Shown here: piece by piece, positions 36,991 to 44,557 of the stretch
How the letters are laid out: each line of letters opens with the position of its first letter
Position numbering within the stretch: position 1 is the stretch's first letter
Source of the DNA: Acetobacteraceae bacterium
GTDB lineage: Bacteria > Pseudomonadota > Alphaproteobacteria > Acetobacterales > Acetobacteraceae
Reading direction: 5' to 3'
Length of the DNA: 64,000 bases
Assembly (NCBI GenBank): GCA_030041375.1
Contig: JASHOA010000024.1
Location: 1-64,000, forward strand
Notes under the pieces: model-generated
Seen by the model: only the letters and a program-made list of their open reading frames with translations
Told to the model about the DNA's origin: nothing
The model's database searches: none
Position numbers and translations under genes: made by a program

Positions 36991-37006
36991 TGGCACACTT
37001 ATTGCT
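36991..37006 (+). promoter_or_regulatory. Sigma-54 (-24/-12) promoter of the PEP-CTERM gene
   Basis: TGGCACACTTATTGCT contains the TGGCAC and TTGC(T) elements with GG and GC exactly ten bases apart, the invariant spacing of RpoN promoters. The predicted start of transcription is near 37017, 58 bp before the PEP-CTERM ATG. PEP-CTERM genes in several genera are known to be under sigma-54 and PrsR control. Confidence 0.85.
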
Positions 37007-37022
37007 CTTCATCCCTTGTCGC

Positions 37023-37041
37023 GCGTTTGCCTGGCAAACGC
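37023..37041. promoter_or_regulatory. Perfect 19-bp palindrome in the PEP-CTERM leader
   Basis: GCGTTTGCCTGGCAAACGC has nine-base arms around a central T. It lies just after the predicted transcription start and 33 bp before the ATG, so it could be an operator or an RNA hairpin. A related palindrome with CGTTTGC/GCAAACG ends is at 50680-50704. Confidence 0.6.
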
Positions 37042-37074
37042 CAGGAGGCAACCGACACGGAGAAGAGGAAGAGC

Positions 37075-37629
37075 ATGAAGCACGCTCCGCTCGCCCTCGC
37101 CGCAGCGGCCGTTGCGATCGCGCTGATCGCGGCCGGTCAGCCCGCTTTTGCCGACCCGCTCGACTTCGACTTCACGTTCACAGGGGATAAGGTAGATCCG
37201 GGAACGGTGACGGGAGAGATCGAAGGATTGACCAACAACGGCACCTCAGCCGCAACGGCCGTGTTCATCACGAGCGCAACCATACCCATACCGTCCCCGA
37301 TCTCCCCGACATACAACCTCGTCCAGAACGTTCTAGGTGGCACCAACTCCTTTACGGTCACCAACGGAGTCGTCACGGCCGTCAACTTTGCTGCTGGCAA
37401 TGACAGCACCTATGGGCTCAGCTTAGGGACGAATTCGGGCGTATTTGTCAACCATTCCACCGTTCAGGTCATAGCAAATGTCAATAGTCTGTCTGGGATC
37501 ACGTTCACGCCTGTCCCCGAACCGTCCGCCCTCGCCCTGCTCGGCACCGGCCTCTTCGTTGTCGGCCTGGTCGGGCGCGCTTCCCGCCGGCGCCGGCTTC
37601 CGCCAGACGCGTTACGATCGAGTGCTTGA
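37075..37629 (+). CDS. Exported PEP-CTERM domain protein
   Basis: The 184-residue product has a Sec signal peptide (residues 1-23, ending AAGQPAFA) and a low-complexity Thr/Asn/Ser/Gly-rich middle (NNGTSAATAVFITSATI). It ends in the sorting signal VPEPSALALLGTGLFVVGLV followed by an arginine cluster. Such proteins are cut and anchored or released by exosortase and are linked to exopolysaccharide or floc formation. Exosortase is not in this window. The start follows GAAGAGGAAGAGC. The last 14 codons run into an antisense integrase remnant. Confidence 0.88.
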   Translation: MKHAPLALAAAAVAIALIAAGQPAFADPLDFDFTFTGDKVDPGTVTGEIEGLTNNGTSAATAVFITSATIPIPSPISPTYNLVQNVLGGTNSFTVTNGVVTAVNFAAGNDSTYGLSLGTNSGVFVNHSTVQVIANVNSLSGITFTPVPEPSALALLGTGLFVVGLVGRASRRRRLPPDALRSSA

Positions 37630-37708
37630 GGGAGTGGAGATGTCGTTTCGTGGGCGGGAGGCCGGCGGCTTCGCCATAGCGCTTCATCAGCCTGTTGAGC
37701 GTGCGTCG
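37589..37708 (-). pseudogene. Tyrosine recombinase fragment (remnant)
   Basis: On the minus strand this stretch reads RTLNRLMKRYGEAAGLPPTK and goes on with RHLHSLKHSIVTRLAEAGA. This is the C-terminal part of a phage-type integrase including the H-x-L-K-H box. The catalytic tyrosine region is lost after EAGA, and the upstream side is replaced by a REP-like repeat. It overlaps the end of the PEP-CTERM gene on the opposite strand, so the exported protein's tail may have been altered by the same event. Confidence 0.65.
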
Positions 37709-37767
37709 CGCGATCGCCCGAGGCGGAATCGCCGGCCGGCGTGAATCGCGGGCTGGAATAAACCGCC
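37709..37767. repeat. REP-like palindromic repeat, copy 2
   Basis: The copy starts CGCGATCGCCCGAGGCGG and ends GTGAATCGCGGGCTGG, as in the copies at 10382 and 42141, with a slightly different centre (GCCGGCCGGC). It abuts the integrase remnant exactly, which suggests that the repeat arrived with, or recombined into, the decayed gene. Confidence 0.75.
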
Positions 37768-37800
37768 TCGCGTGCAGATGCAGTAACACCGGGCCCCACC

Positions 37801-38271
37801 ATGACGGAACGATCGGCCTTCGACCCGATGCTGCTCCCCGAGAGCAATGCGACAAGCTATCCGGAACCGCACCGCGCCGCGAACCAGCGGCGATGGAACC
37901 GGCGGCCTGGCGATCATGCGGGGCTCACCCATTTCGGCGTGAATGTGACGCGGATCGAACCGGGCGGGCAATCGTCTCATCGTCATGCGCACTCGCGACA
38001 GGACGAGTTCGTCTATGTCCTGCAGGGCGAAGTCGACCTCGAGACCAATTCGGGTTCAGAGGTCTTGCGGGCCGGGATGTGCGCCGGGTTCCCGGCGGGC
38101 TCCGGCAACGCCCATCGCTTCGTCAACCGCTCGGCGGAAGACGTTCTTCTCCTGGTTGCCGGAGACCGCACGGCCGGCGACGAGATCACCTATCCCGACA
38201 TCGACATGCACGGCCGCATGCAGCCGGACGGCACATACCGCTTCTTCCACAAGGACGGCACACCCTTCTGA
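37801..38271 (+). CDS. Cupin domain protein
   Basis: The 156-residue product has a single cupin barrel with SHRHAHSRQDEFVYVLQGEV (metal-ligand histidines and glutamate) and PAGSGNAHRFVNRSAEDV as the second cupin motif. It is close to the ManC/auxin-type small cupins of unknown substrate. The tail DIDMHGRMQPDGTYRFFHKD is common in this subgroup. It converges on the emrB-like gene. Confidence 0.82.
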   Translation: MTERSAFDPMLLPESNATSYPEPHRAANQRRWNRRPGDHAGLTHFGVNVTRIEPGGQSSHRHAHSRQDEFVYVLQGEVDLETNSGSEVLRAGMCAGFPAGSGNAHRFVNRSAEDVLLLVAGDRTAGDEITYPDIDMHGRMQPDGTYRFFHKDGTPF

Positions 38272-38321
38272 ATTCCGGGAACCTGGAGGGCGCCCGGCAC
38301 ACGCCGGGCGCCACACCGAGG

Positions 38322-39869
38322 TCAGTGCGCGGCGACGGCGCCACCGATACGAGGGCGGGGGATCAGTGCCAGGAGCACGATCGCTGCGATCAGCACCACG
38401 CCCATGAGGAAGAAGCAATCGGCGTAGGTCATCGTGTAGGCCTGGGTCCGCACCATGCCGGCGAGTTCGGCCAGCGCCTGCTGCGGCGCAAGGCCGCCCG
38501 GCGTGCCCCGCGAGACGAGGAGCGATGCCGCCCGCTCGAGCCAGGCGTGGACGTCCGGCGAGGTGGGGGTCAGGCGCTGCGAAATGATGTCGAAATGAAA
38601 ATGCTCGCGCATGGTCGTGAAGGTCGAGAGCATGGCGATGCCGAGCGAGCCGCCGAGATTGCGGAACATGTTGAAGAGCGCCGAACCCTGTGCCTGCTCG
38701 GCCCGCGCCAGGCCGCCGGTGGCCAGCGCGGAGAGGGGGACGATGATGAAGGGCTGGCCGAGCGCGCGCACGAGTTGCGGCAGCACCAGCTCGGGCCCGG
38801 CGGTCAAGGGGCTCATATAGCCGTTCATCACCGCGCTCACGCCAAACAGCAGGAAGCCGAACGCCACCATGAGCCGCGCATCCACCCGCTTCATGATCAT
38901 CGGCACGAACGGGATGATGAGGAGCTGCGGCACGCCGTACCACATCGAGACCATGCCGATCTGGAACGCGTCATAGCCCTGCACCTGGCTGAGATAGACC
39001 GGCATCAGATAGACCGAGCCGTAGAGCCCGAGCCCCATCACCAGCCCCAGGAGCGAGGCGGCGCCGAAACCCCGCCGGGCGAGCAGCCTGAGATCGAGGA
39101 ACGGCTCCTTCCGCACCAGCTCGATGACGATGAAAACCGGGATCGCGATCACGGCCGTTGCCGCGGCGTAGCGAATCCACTCGGTGGTGAACCAGGCCTT
39201 CGCCTCACCCTCTTCGAGGAAGGCGATCAGCGAGCCGAGCCCGGCGGCCATGAAGAGAATGCCCCACCAGTCGCCTTTGCGGAGCAGGCCGAGCTGCATC
39301 TTCTCGCGATCGATCCCGTACCAGACGGCGGCGATCACGGCCAGCGCGGGCAGCACGTTGATGAAGAAAATCCAGTTCCAGTTCCAGGCATCGGTGATCC
39401 AGCCGCCGATCGTGGGCCCGATCGCCGGGGCGAACGTCGCCGTCACGCCGAACATGGCGAGCCCGACCGGTTGGCGGGCGGGCGGCAGCTTCCCGAGGAT
39501 GATCGTGAGTGCGATCGGGATCAGGACTCCGCCGGTGAAACCCTGCCCGGCGCGGAAGACGATCATCTCGCCGAGGCTGCTCGCGGTGCCGCAGAGGATC
39601 GAGAAGAAGAGGAAGAGGATAGTGTTCCCGATCAGGTAGAGGCGAAGCGAGAACACGCGCGAGAGCCAGCCGGTGAGCGGAATCACCACGATCTCGGCAA
39701 CCAGGTAGGCGGTCGAGATCCAGCTTCCCTGGTCCGGCGAAGCGGAGAGCCCGCCTTCGATATTGGCCAGCGAAGCGTTGGTGATCTGGATGTCGAGCAC
39801 CGCCATGAAGGCGCCGAGCACGCCGCCCAGCACCGCGACCCAGTCGCGGAACGGAATGCGCGCGTTCAT
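38322..39869 (-). CDS. EmrB/FarB-type multidrug MFS transporter (DHA2)
   Basis: The 515-residue product has 14 predicted membrane helices. It shows the DHA2 features GGVLGAFMAVLDIQITNASL, AYLVAEIVVIPLTGWLSRVF and GVTATFAPAIGPTIGGWITD. It works with an EmrA-type membrane fusion protein and an outer-membrane channel to expel drugs. Its start overlaps the emrA-like stop by four bases. No outer-membrane component is seen nearby. Confidence 0.92.
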   Translation of the reverse strand: MNARIPFRDWVAVLGGVLGAFMAVLDIQITNASLANIEGGLSASPDQGSWISTAYLVAEIVVIPLTGWLSRVFSLRLYLIGNTILFLFFSILCGTASSLGEMIVFRAGQGFTGGVLIPIALTIILGKLPPARQPVGLAMFGVTATFAPAIGPTIGGWITDAWNWNWIFFINVLPALAVIAAVWYGIDREKMQLGLLRKGDWWGILFMAAGLGSLIAFLEEGEAKAWFTTEWIRYAAATAVIAIPVFIVIELVRKEPFLDLRLLARRGFGAASLLGLVMGLGLYGSVYLMPVYLSQVQGYDAFQIGMVSMWYGVPQLLIIPFVPMIMKRVDARLMVAFGFLLFGVSAVMNGYMSPLTAGPELVLPQLVRALGQPFIIVPLSALATGGLARAEQAQGSALFNMFRNLGGSLGIAMLSTFTTMREHFHFDIISQRLTPTSPDVHAWLERAASLLVSRGTPGGLAPQQALAELAGMVRTQAYTMTYADCFFLMGVVLIAAIVLLALIPRPRIGGAVAAH

Positions 39870-41131
39870 CGCACGGCCTCTCCGCCGAGCGCCAACTGCG
39901 TGGCGGCTTGGTGCGGCGCGGTGTTCACGGTCGCTTCGACCGAAAGCCCCGGCCGGAGCACGTTCGCCAGCGGATCATCCGCGGCCAGCGCGATCTTCAC
40001 CGGCACGCGCTGCACGATCTTGGTGAAGTTGCCGGTCGCGTTCTCGGGCGGCAGCAGCGCGAACTGCGAGCCGGAGCCGGGGGCGAGACTTTCGACGTGG
40101 CCGCGAAATGCGTGGCCGGGGAAGGTATCGACGGAGAGGGTCACCGGCTGGCCGGGCAGCATGTGTCCGACCTCGGTCTCCTTGAAATTGGCGGTGACGT
40201 AAATCTGCCCGCCCATCGGCACGACCTGGAGAAGCGGCGTGCCGGGGGAGACGTAAGCACCGAGCCTGACGCCGCGATCTCCGACCACGCCGGCGAACGG
40301 TGCCTTGATCACCGTGTAGGAGAGGTTGAGTTCGGCGGTTTTCTGCTCGGCCTGGGCGGCCAGCAGGGAAGCGGCGGCCATGTTGCGCTCGGCCGCGAGC
40401 ACGCCGATCTGCCGCTCCGCTGCGGTTGCCGCCGCCTTGGCGGAGGCAAGCTTTGCCTGGCTCTCGCCAAACGCCGCGGCGGTGCGCTCGGCCGACTGCA
40501 CGGTGCCGAAGCCGGTCCTGCTCAGCCGCGCGTAGCGCTCGGCGTCGGCGGCGGCGAAGCGGGCCCCCGCATCATCTTCGGCGATCAGGGCCTTGCTGGA
40601 TGCGACGTTCGCCACCTGCTCGGCGATCTCGGCGCCGATGTCGCCGAGCTTGGCATTCGCCGAGGCGACGTCTGCCTTCGCCTTGGCTACGGCGGCGAGG
40701 AACGGCCGATCGTCGATCCGGGCCAGCACCTGGCCGGCCTGGACGGGCTGATTGTCGGTGACGTCGAGTTCGGAAATGGTGCCCGCGACCTGAGGGTTGA
40801 TGGCCACGCTGTCGGACTGGAGATAGGCGTCGTCCGTCGAGACGAGAAACTTCGTTGCCTCCCACCAGCGATAGCCGCCGACGCCGAGGGCCGCTGCGGC
40901 AATGAGGGCGGCGGCTGCCAGCAGGTGCCTCCGGTACCGCCTGAGAGGGCTGGGGCGCCGCTCCGGCAGCGGCAGGGGGATTGCCTGGTCCGCCCAACCG
41001 CGGGCGGTGAAGCCGGGCTGGAGGGCGTTGGCGAGATCACGAGAGGGTGAAAATGCGGGCGGGGTGACAGTGACATCCTGCAGTTCCGGCGCCATCTTCT
41101 CGATGGTCCAATCAGGGATGTGCTGGTCCAT
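39866..41131 (-). CDS. EmrA/HlyD-type membrane fusion protein
   Basis: The 421-residue product has a cytoplasmic N-terminal tail of about 65 residues, one membrane helix (HLLAAAALIAAAALGVGGYRW) and the biotinyl-lipoyl-like half motifs (VAINPQVAGTISELDVTDNQ and LSYTVIKAPFAGVVGDRGVR) flanking an alanine-rich coiled-coil hairpin. GGAG precedes the start. Two TetR-type operators lie directly upstream, so the emrAB pair is probably repressed by the divergent tetR. Confidence 0.92.
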   Translation of the reverse strand: MDQHIPDWTIEKMAPELQDVTVTPPAFSPSRDLANALQPGFTARGWADQAIPLPLPERRPSPLRRYRRHLLAAAALIAAAALGVGGYRWWEATKFLVSTDDAYLQSDSVAINPQVAGTISELDVTDNQPVQAGQVLARIDDRPFLAAVAKAKADVASANAKLGDIGAEIAEQVANVASSKALIAEDDAGARFAAADAERYARLSRTGFGTVQSAERTAAAFGESQAKLASAKAAATAAERQIGVLAAERNMAAASLLAAQAEQKTAELNLSYTVIKAPFAGVVGDRGVRLGAYVSPGTPLLQVVPMGGQIYVTANFKETEVGHMLPGQPVTLSVDTFPGHAFRGHVESLAPGSGSQFALLPPENATGNFTKIVQRVPVKIALAADDPLANVLRPGLSVEATVNTAPHQAATQLALGGEAVR

Positions 41132-41159
41132 GAGGGTCTCCGAGGCAAATCTGGATTAA

Positions 41160-41174
41160 ACCGAACGGTTCAGT
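41160..41174. promoter_or_regulatory. TetR-type operator 1
   Basis: ACCGAACGGTTCAGT is a near-palindrome matching the second site at 41210 in inverted orientation. It lies 29 bp before the emrA-like start and would block its promoter. Confidence 0.7.
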
Positions 41175-41209
41175 TCAATAAGCCTTCTCGGGAGCCTGGT
41201 CAACGGAGA

Positions 41210-41224
41210 ACTGAACCGTTCAGT
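41210..41224. promoter_or_regulatory. TetR-type operator 2
   Basis: ACTGAACCGTTCAGT is a palindrome with seven-base arms around a central C. A third, degenerate copy (ACTGAACCGGGTAGT, 41280-41294) sits inside the tetR promoter. Three related sites in 135 bp between divergent genes strongly suggest autoregulated control of tetR and emrAB. Confidence 0.78.
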
Positions 41225-41271
41225 ATGCTTCTTGTGCACCGCAAGGATGCGCAGAATTCAGGACGCAGGGC

Positions 41272-41299
41272 TTGACAAAACTGAACCGGGTAGTTTAGT
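41272..41299 (+). promoter_or_regulatory. tetR promoter, probably giving a leaderless mRNA
   Basis: A perfect -35 TTGACA (41272-41277) is followed after 16 bases by TTTAGT (41294-41299) as the -10. Transcription would begin about 41305-41307, at or next to the tetR ATG at 41307, which has no ribosome binding site. The operator half-site ACTGAACCGGGTAGT fills the spacer. Confidence 0.65.
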
Positions 41300-41306
41300 C
41301 GCAGGC

Positions 41307-41936
41307 ATGTCACAAACCGAAGCCGCGCCGGATCGGACGGAGCAGACGCCCAAGCAGCGCGACATCGCGTCCGCCGCGACGCGGCTTTTCATGGCGCAGG
41401 GCTACGCCGACGTCTCGATGGACGCGATCGCGCGCGCCGCCGGCGTCTCGAAGGCCACCCTTTATGCCTATTTCGCCTCCAAGGAGCGGCTGTTCGCGAG
41501 CCTCGTCGGCGAGGCCTGCCGCCTCTCCGGCCCCGCTTCCGTCGAGCTTGCGGACAGCGAAACGGATGTCCGGGCGACCCTGAGTACGCTCGCCGACCGC
41601 ACGCTGCATTTCATGCTCGAGGAACGCTCGCTTGCGATCTACCGCGTGGTGATCGCGGAGGCGGCGCGCTTTCCCGAGCTTGGCCGCGCCTTCTATGAGC
41701 GCGGCCCTGCCATCTCGCGGGGCAATCTGACCGCCTGGCTGGAACGGCAGATGGCGGGGGGAAAGCTGCGCACGGCCGATCCGGGGATCGCCGCCGAGCA
41801 GTTCATGGGCCTGCTCAGGACGCATCTGCAGATGCGTGCGCTGCTCGGCCTCCATCCTCCGCCGACGGAGGAGGAAATCCGGAGCACCGCTCAGGCGGCG
41901 GTCGAGACCTTCATGCGCGCCTACGCCCCGGGCTGA
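41307..41936 (+). CDS. TetR-family repressor, divergent from emrAB
   Basis: The 209-residue product has the TetR helix-turn-helix (AATRLFMAQGYADVSMDAIA, RAAGVSKATLYAYFASKERL) and a helical ligand domain with a C-terminal TetR_C-type LRTHLQMRALLGL segment. It most likely represses emrAB and itself through the sites at 41160, 41210 and 41280. The earlier in-frame ATG at 41232 lies upstream of the promoter and is not used. Confidence 0.9.
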   Translation: MSQTEAAPDRTEQTPKQRDIASAATRLFMAQGYADVSMDAIARAAGVSKATLYAYFASKERLFASLVGEACRLSGPASVELADSETDVRATLSTLADRTLHFMLEERSLAIYRVVIAEAARFPELGRAFYERGPAISRGNLTAWLERQMAGGKLRTADPGIAAEQFMGLLRTHLQMRALLGLHPPPTEEEIRSTAQAAVETFMRAYAPG

Positions 41937-41983
41937 GGCCCGGATTGCCGCGGCCCGGTCGGTCCCGCAATGAGTGGCAAGCG

Positions 41984-42023
41984 AGACCCTTGTCGGTCTG
42001 ACTGGGCCGTCCGACAAGGGTCT
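41984..42023. repeat. Inverted repeat with AGACCCTTGTCGG arms
   Basis: Thirteen-base perfect arms surround a 14-base loop. The arms match the outer part of the hairpin at 10443-10482 with one change. It lies 47 bp after the tetR stop and could act as a terminator-like structure there, but it has no U-run. Confidence 0.65.
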
Positions 42024-42032
42024 AGAGCAGAT

Positions 42033-42060
42033 CGCGATCAGACGGTATCGGCTGATCGCG
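42033..42060. repeat. Inverted repeat CGCGATCAG/CTGATCGCG
   Basis: Nine-base arms with a ten-base loop. Directly after it comes a TAGAGCA...TGCTCTA pair (about 42088-42128). Together with the flanking hairpins this forms a 170-bp block made entirely of palindromes, of a type widely scattered in alphaproteobacterial genomes. Confidence 0.65.
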
Positions 42061-42140
42061 TGAAGGTGCTCGCCAAAATAAAGAGCTAGAGCAGTTACCG
42101 TGAGCGATAGCGAACGGAAATTGCTCTACGACATTGTTTG

Positions 42141-42190
42141 AGCCCGCGATTCACGCCCTCCGACGATTCCGCCTCGGGCGATCGCGGGCT
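42141..42190. repeat. REP-like palindromic repeat, copy 3 (inverted)
   Basis: The unit is in opposite orientation to copies 1 and 2. Its ends, AGCCCGCGAT and ATCGCGGGCT, are perfect inverted repeats. It ends 18 bp before the thiolase start and so may fold within the 5' end of that mRNA. Confidence 0.8.
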
Positions 42191-42207
42191 GGAGGGAGAA
42201 GGGCACG

Positions 42208-43383
42208 ATGAACGAAGCGTGCATCGTCGGCTGGGCGCACAGCCCGTTCGGCAAGCTCGAAGAGCCTGACGTCGAAAGCCTGATCGCGCGGGTTGCCGGG
42301 GCGGCGATCGCCGACGCGAAGATCGCGCCGGAAGAAATCGACGGGGTCTTCCTCGGCACTTTCAATGCCGGCTTCAGCCGGCAGAGCTTTCCGTCCTCGC
42401 TGCCGATGAACGCGCTGCCGGAGCTTCGCTTCAAGCCCGCCACGCGTTACGAAAACGCGTGCGCCTCCGGATCCGCCGCCGTGCACGGCGGGCGTGATTT
42501 CATTGCTGCCGGGCGCGGCCGTTTCGCACTCGTCATCGGGGTCGAGAAGATGACGGCGGCGACGGCGGCGGAGATTGCGGATCATCTGCTCGCGGCCTGC
42601 TATCGCCGCGAAGAGGATGACGTGCCGGGCGGTTTCGCCGGCATCTTCGCGCGCATCGCGCAGTCCTACTTCCAGCGTTACGGCGAGCAGTCCGACGCGC
42701 TGGCCGCGATCGCCGCCAAGAACCACAGGAACGGCGTCGATAATCCCTATGCGCAGATGCGGCGGGACCTGGGATACGAATTCTGCCGCACCGTTTCCGA
42801 AAAGAATCCGATGGTCGTCTCGCCGCTCCGGCGCACCGACTGTTCGCTGGTGAGTGACGGCGCGGCGGCGCTGGTTCTGGCCGATGCCGAGGCCGCCCAT
42901 GCGCTGGTGCCGGGCCGCGCGGTCCGCTTTCGCGCCGCACTGCACGTCAATGACCTGCTTCCCCTCTCGCGGCGCGATCCGACCCGCTTCGAGGCCGCCG
43001 AGCTGGCCTGGGCGCGGGCGCTGAAGGAGGCCGGGATCGGCCTCGGCGATCTTTCCTTCGTCGAAACGCATGACTGTTTCACGATCGCCGAGCTGATCGA
43101 ATACGAGGCGATGGGTCTCGTGCCGCGCGGGCAGGGCGCGCGCGCCGTGTTCGAGGGCTGGACCGCACCGGACGGGCGGCTGCCGGTCAACCGCTCGGGC
43201 GGGCTCAAGGCCAAGGGCCATCCGGTCGGGGCAACCGGGGTCTCGATGCATATCATGGCCGCCATGCAGCTCGCTGGCGAGGCAGGCGCCATGCAGCTTC
43301 CGCGCACCGATCTCGGCGGGGTTTTCAACATGGGTGGCGCCGGGGTTGCGAATTATGTTTCGATTCTCGAGCGCCTGCACTGA
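42208..43383 (+). CDS. Thiolase family protein (acetyl-CoA acetyltransferase/SCP-x like)
   Basis: The 391-residue product belongs to the SCP-x-like thiolase branch. It has the nucleophilic cysteine in ENACASGSAAV, VETHDCFTIAELI with the second active-site histidine region, and GGLKAKGHPVGATG near the C-terminus with the general-base histidine. GGAGGGAGAAGG precedes the ATG. These enzymes condense or cleave acyl-CoAs. The partner OB-fold (DUF35) gene commonly next to such thiolases is not present. Confidence 0.9.
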   Translation: MNEACIVGWAHSPFGKLEEPDVESLIARVAGAAIADAKIAPEEIDGVFLGTFNAGFSRQSFPSSLPMNALPELRFKPATRYENACASGSAAVHGGRDFIAAGRGRFALVIGVEKMTAATAAEIADHLLAACYRREEDDVPGGFAGIFARIAQSYFQRYGEQSDALAAIAAKNHRNGVDNPYAQMRRDLGYEFCRTVSEKNPMVVSPLRRTDCSLVSDGAAALVLADAEAAHALVPGRAVRFRAALHVNDLLPLSRRDPTRFEAAELAWARALKEAGIGLGDLSFVETHDCFTIAELIEYEAMGLVPRGQGARAVFEGWTAPDGRLPVNRSGGLKAKGHPVGATGVSMHIMAAMQLAGEAGAMQLPRTDLGGVFNMGGAGVANYVSILERLH

Positions 43384-43392
43384 ATGGCGGCG

Positions 43393-44544
43393 TCATGATG
43401 TGAGCGCGGCCCGGGCGGTGGCGGCGAGGAAGGTCGCGGCGGCGGGCAGGATCGCATCATTGAAGTCGTAGTGCGGGCTGTGCAGGTCGCGCCCGTCCTG
43501 GTTCGGGCCGTTGCCGATCCAGGCCAGCGCCCCCGGCCGTACCTGAAGGTAGTTGGCGAAGTCCTCGCTCGTCATCGAAGGCGGAAGGTCGCGCCGCACG
43601 GTGAGCCCGGCCGCCGTGCCGGCCGCTGCCGCCAGCGCCGCTTCCGCCGCGCTGTTGATGGTGGCATGGGCCATGGGCATCATCGACACCTCGCCCGCCA
43701 TTTCGAAGGTCGCGGCAATGCCGTCAGCAATCCGGCGGATGGCATCGGCGATCGAAAGATGCAGCTCCTTGCTGTAGCTGCGGAACGTGCCGCGGAGAAT
43801 CGCCACCTCGGGGATCTGGTTCGGTGCGTTGCCCGCCTCCAGCATGCCGATCGTGACCACCGCCGCTTCGAGCGGATTGACGTTGCGTGACACGATCGAT
43901 TGCAGTGCGAGAAGAAGATGCGCGGCCGCAACGGTCGGGTCCTTGGCCAGGTGCGGCAGCGCCGCGTGCCCGGCCTTGCCGGTCAGGGTAATGGTGAATC
44001 GCTGGCCCGCCGCCATGACCGGCCCCTCGTGCAGCATCACCGTGCCCGCTTCGAGCCCGGGCCAGTTGTGGAAGGCGAAGACGCGCTCGAAGGGGAACCG
44101 CTCGAGAAGCCCGTCCGCGAGCATTGCCTTCGCACCTCCGCCGCCCTCCTCCGCCGGCTGAAAGATCAGGCGGATCGTGCCCCGCCAGTCGGGATCTCCA
44201 GCCAGGAGCGTGGCCGCGCCGAGAAGAGAAGCCGTGTGTCCGTCATGTCCGCAGGCATGCATCACGCCCGACCGCGTGGAGGCGTAAGAGAGATTCGTTT
44301 CCTCGAAGATCGGCAGCGCGTCCATGTCGGCGCGGAGCGCAACCGAGCGCCTCGAGCCGGGCCGGGTGAGCGTTGCCACCACGCCGTGTCCGCCGACCCC
44401 GGTTGCGAACGAGATGCCGAGTTCGGCCAGGCGTTCGGCCACGAACGCGGCAGTCGCGCGCTCTTCGCTGGAAAGTTCCGGGTGCGCATGGAGGTGCCGC
44501 CGCCATGTGCTGAGCCGCGCCGCCAGCGCCTCGTCGATCATCAT
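43393..44544 (-). CDS. M20 family amidohydrolase (hippurate hydrolase-like)
   Basis: The 383-residue product is an M20D peptidase/amidohydrolase that cleaves N-acyl amino acids. It has ALRADMDALPIFE, HACGHDGHTASLLGAA with metal-ligand residues, QPAEEGGGGAKAML with the catalytic Glu-Glu, and PSMTSEDFANYLQ near the end. It lies 13 bp downstream of the dimethylformamidase-like gene on the same strand, so the two amide-hydrolase genes are probably one operon. Confidence 0.9.
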   Translation of the reverse strand: MMIDEALAARLSTWRRHLHAHPELSSEERATAAFVAERLAELGISFATGVGGHGVVATLTRPGSRRSVALRADMDALPIFEETNLSYASTRSGVMHACGHDGHTASLLGAATLLAGDPDWRGTIRLIFQPAEEGGGGAKAMLADGLLERFPFERVFAFHNWPGLEAGTVMLHEGPVMAAGQRFTITLTGKAGHAALPHLAKDPTVAAAHLLLALQSIVSRNVNPLEAAVVTIGMLEAGNAPNQIPEVAILRGTFRSYSKELHLSIADAIRRIADGIAATFEMAGEVSMMPMAHATINSAAEAALAAAAGTAAGLTVRRDLPPSMTSEDFANYLQVRPGALAWIGNGPNQDGRDLHSPHYDFNDAILPAAATFLAATARAALTS

Positions 44545-44557
44545 CGGCCCGCTTCCT

